A DNA stretch of 13,892 bases from an uncultured Oscillospiraceae bacterium (GTDB lineage: Bacteria; Bacillota; Clostridia; Oscillospirales; Acutalibacteraceae), in NCBI GenBank assembly GCA_900549675.1, contig URPG01000022.1, forward strand, positions 1 to 13,892, given 5' to 3'. Numbering within the stretch: position 1 is the first letter of the stretch; each line of letters opens with the position of its first letter. The position numbers were made by a program, and so were the translations under genes. Shown piece by piece: positions 13,839-13,892 of the stretch. The notes under the pieces were generated by a model. That model saw only the letters and a list, made by a program, of their open reading frames with translations, did no database searches and was not told the origin of the DNA.

Positions 13839-13892
13839 GCGGGTGTAGTTCAGTGGTAGAACCCCAGCCTTCCAAGCTGGTCGTGTGGGTTC
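13839..13892 (+). tRNA. tRNA-Gly (anticodon TCC), cut by the window end
   Basis: The gene starts GCGGGTGTAGTTCAGTGGTA. The D stem is GTTC (13848-13851) with GAAC (13859-13862). The anticodon stem is CCAGC (13864-13868) with GCTGG (13876-13880), and the loop CTTCCAA gives anticodon TCC (13871-13873), reading GGA/GGG glycine codons. The window ends in the T arm (GTGGGTTC), so the last 20 or so bases, including the acceptor 3' strand, are missing. Confidence 0.93.

Overview
The window is a gene-dense, entirely plus-strand stretch of chromosome from a low-to-moderate GC Bacillota, most likely a member of the Clostridia. This is inferred from strong AGGAG-type ribosome binding sites, frequent TTG starts, a complete group-II ECF transporter core (EcfA1-EcfA2-EcfT) next to truA, a DUF5711-type membrane-anchored protein next to cvpA, and a Clp ATPase with a zinc finger at its N-terminus. 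No genus can be named from sequence reading alone.

Layout. Bases 71-1214 hold ruvC and ruvA; ruvB follows only after a 593-base interruption (1215-1807). That gap holds the most unusual content: a decayed, cas-less CRISPR array with type I-C-like repeats. Three repeats are well preserved (1575-1606, 1641-1672, 1693-1724), and more degraded copies lie on both sides, the last running up to the ruvB ribosome binding site. Bases 2879-2909 carry two overlapping perfect AT-rich palindromes that include the ruvB stop codon. Next come glmM (3010-4362) and, with no gap, a class I SAM-dependent methyltransferase (4363-5223). The ECF energizing module ecfA1-ecfA2-ecfT (5236-7800) and truA (7812-8615) follow. 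truA overlaps a gene for a single-pass membrane protein with a probable beta-propeller outer domain (8612-9880).

A promoter at about 9931-9959 starts a second group: cvpA (10058-10747), a CDP-alcohol phosphatidyltransferase of PgsA type (10785-11429) and a zinc-finger Clp ATPase (11487-13772). The window ends inside a tRNA-Gly(TCC) gene. Its near-consensus extended -10 promoter is framed by a perfect 10-base inverted repeat.

Most genes are housekeeping: Holliday-junction processing (RuvABC), peptidoglycan precursor synthesis (GlmM), vitamin or metal uptake energization (EcfA1A2T), tRNA pseudouridylation (TruA), phospholipid synthesis (PgsA) and proteolysis (Clp). Tight spacing and stop-start overlaps (4360-4365, 5221-5236, 6985-6988, 8612-8615) indicate translational coupling from glmM to the DUF5711-like gene. 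I see no complete new defence or metabolic system. The points most worth checking are the CRISPR relic with covarying repeat stems, the palindrome around the tRNA promoter, the tandem palindromes after ruvB, and the zinc-finger Clp architecture. Three gene starts (ruvB, ecfA1, pgsA) are placed downstream of the longest open frame because the ribosome binding sites demand it.
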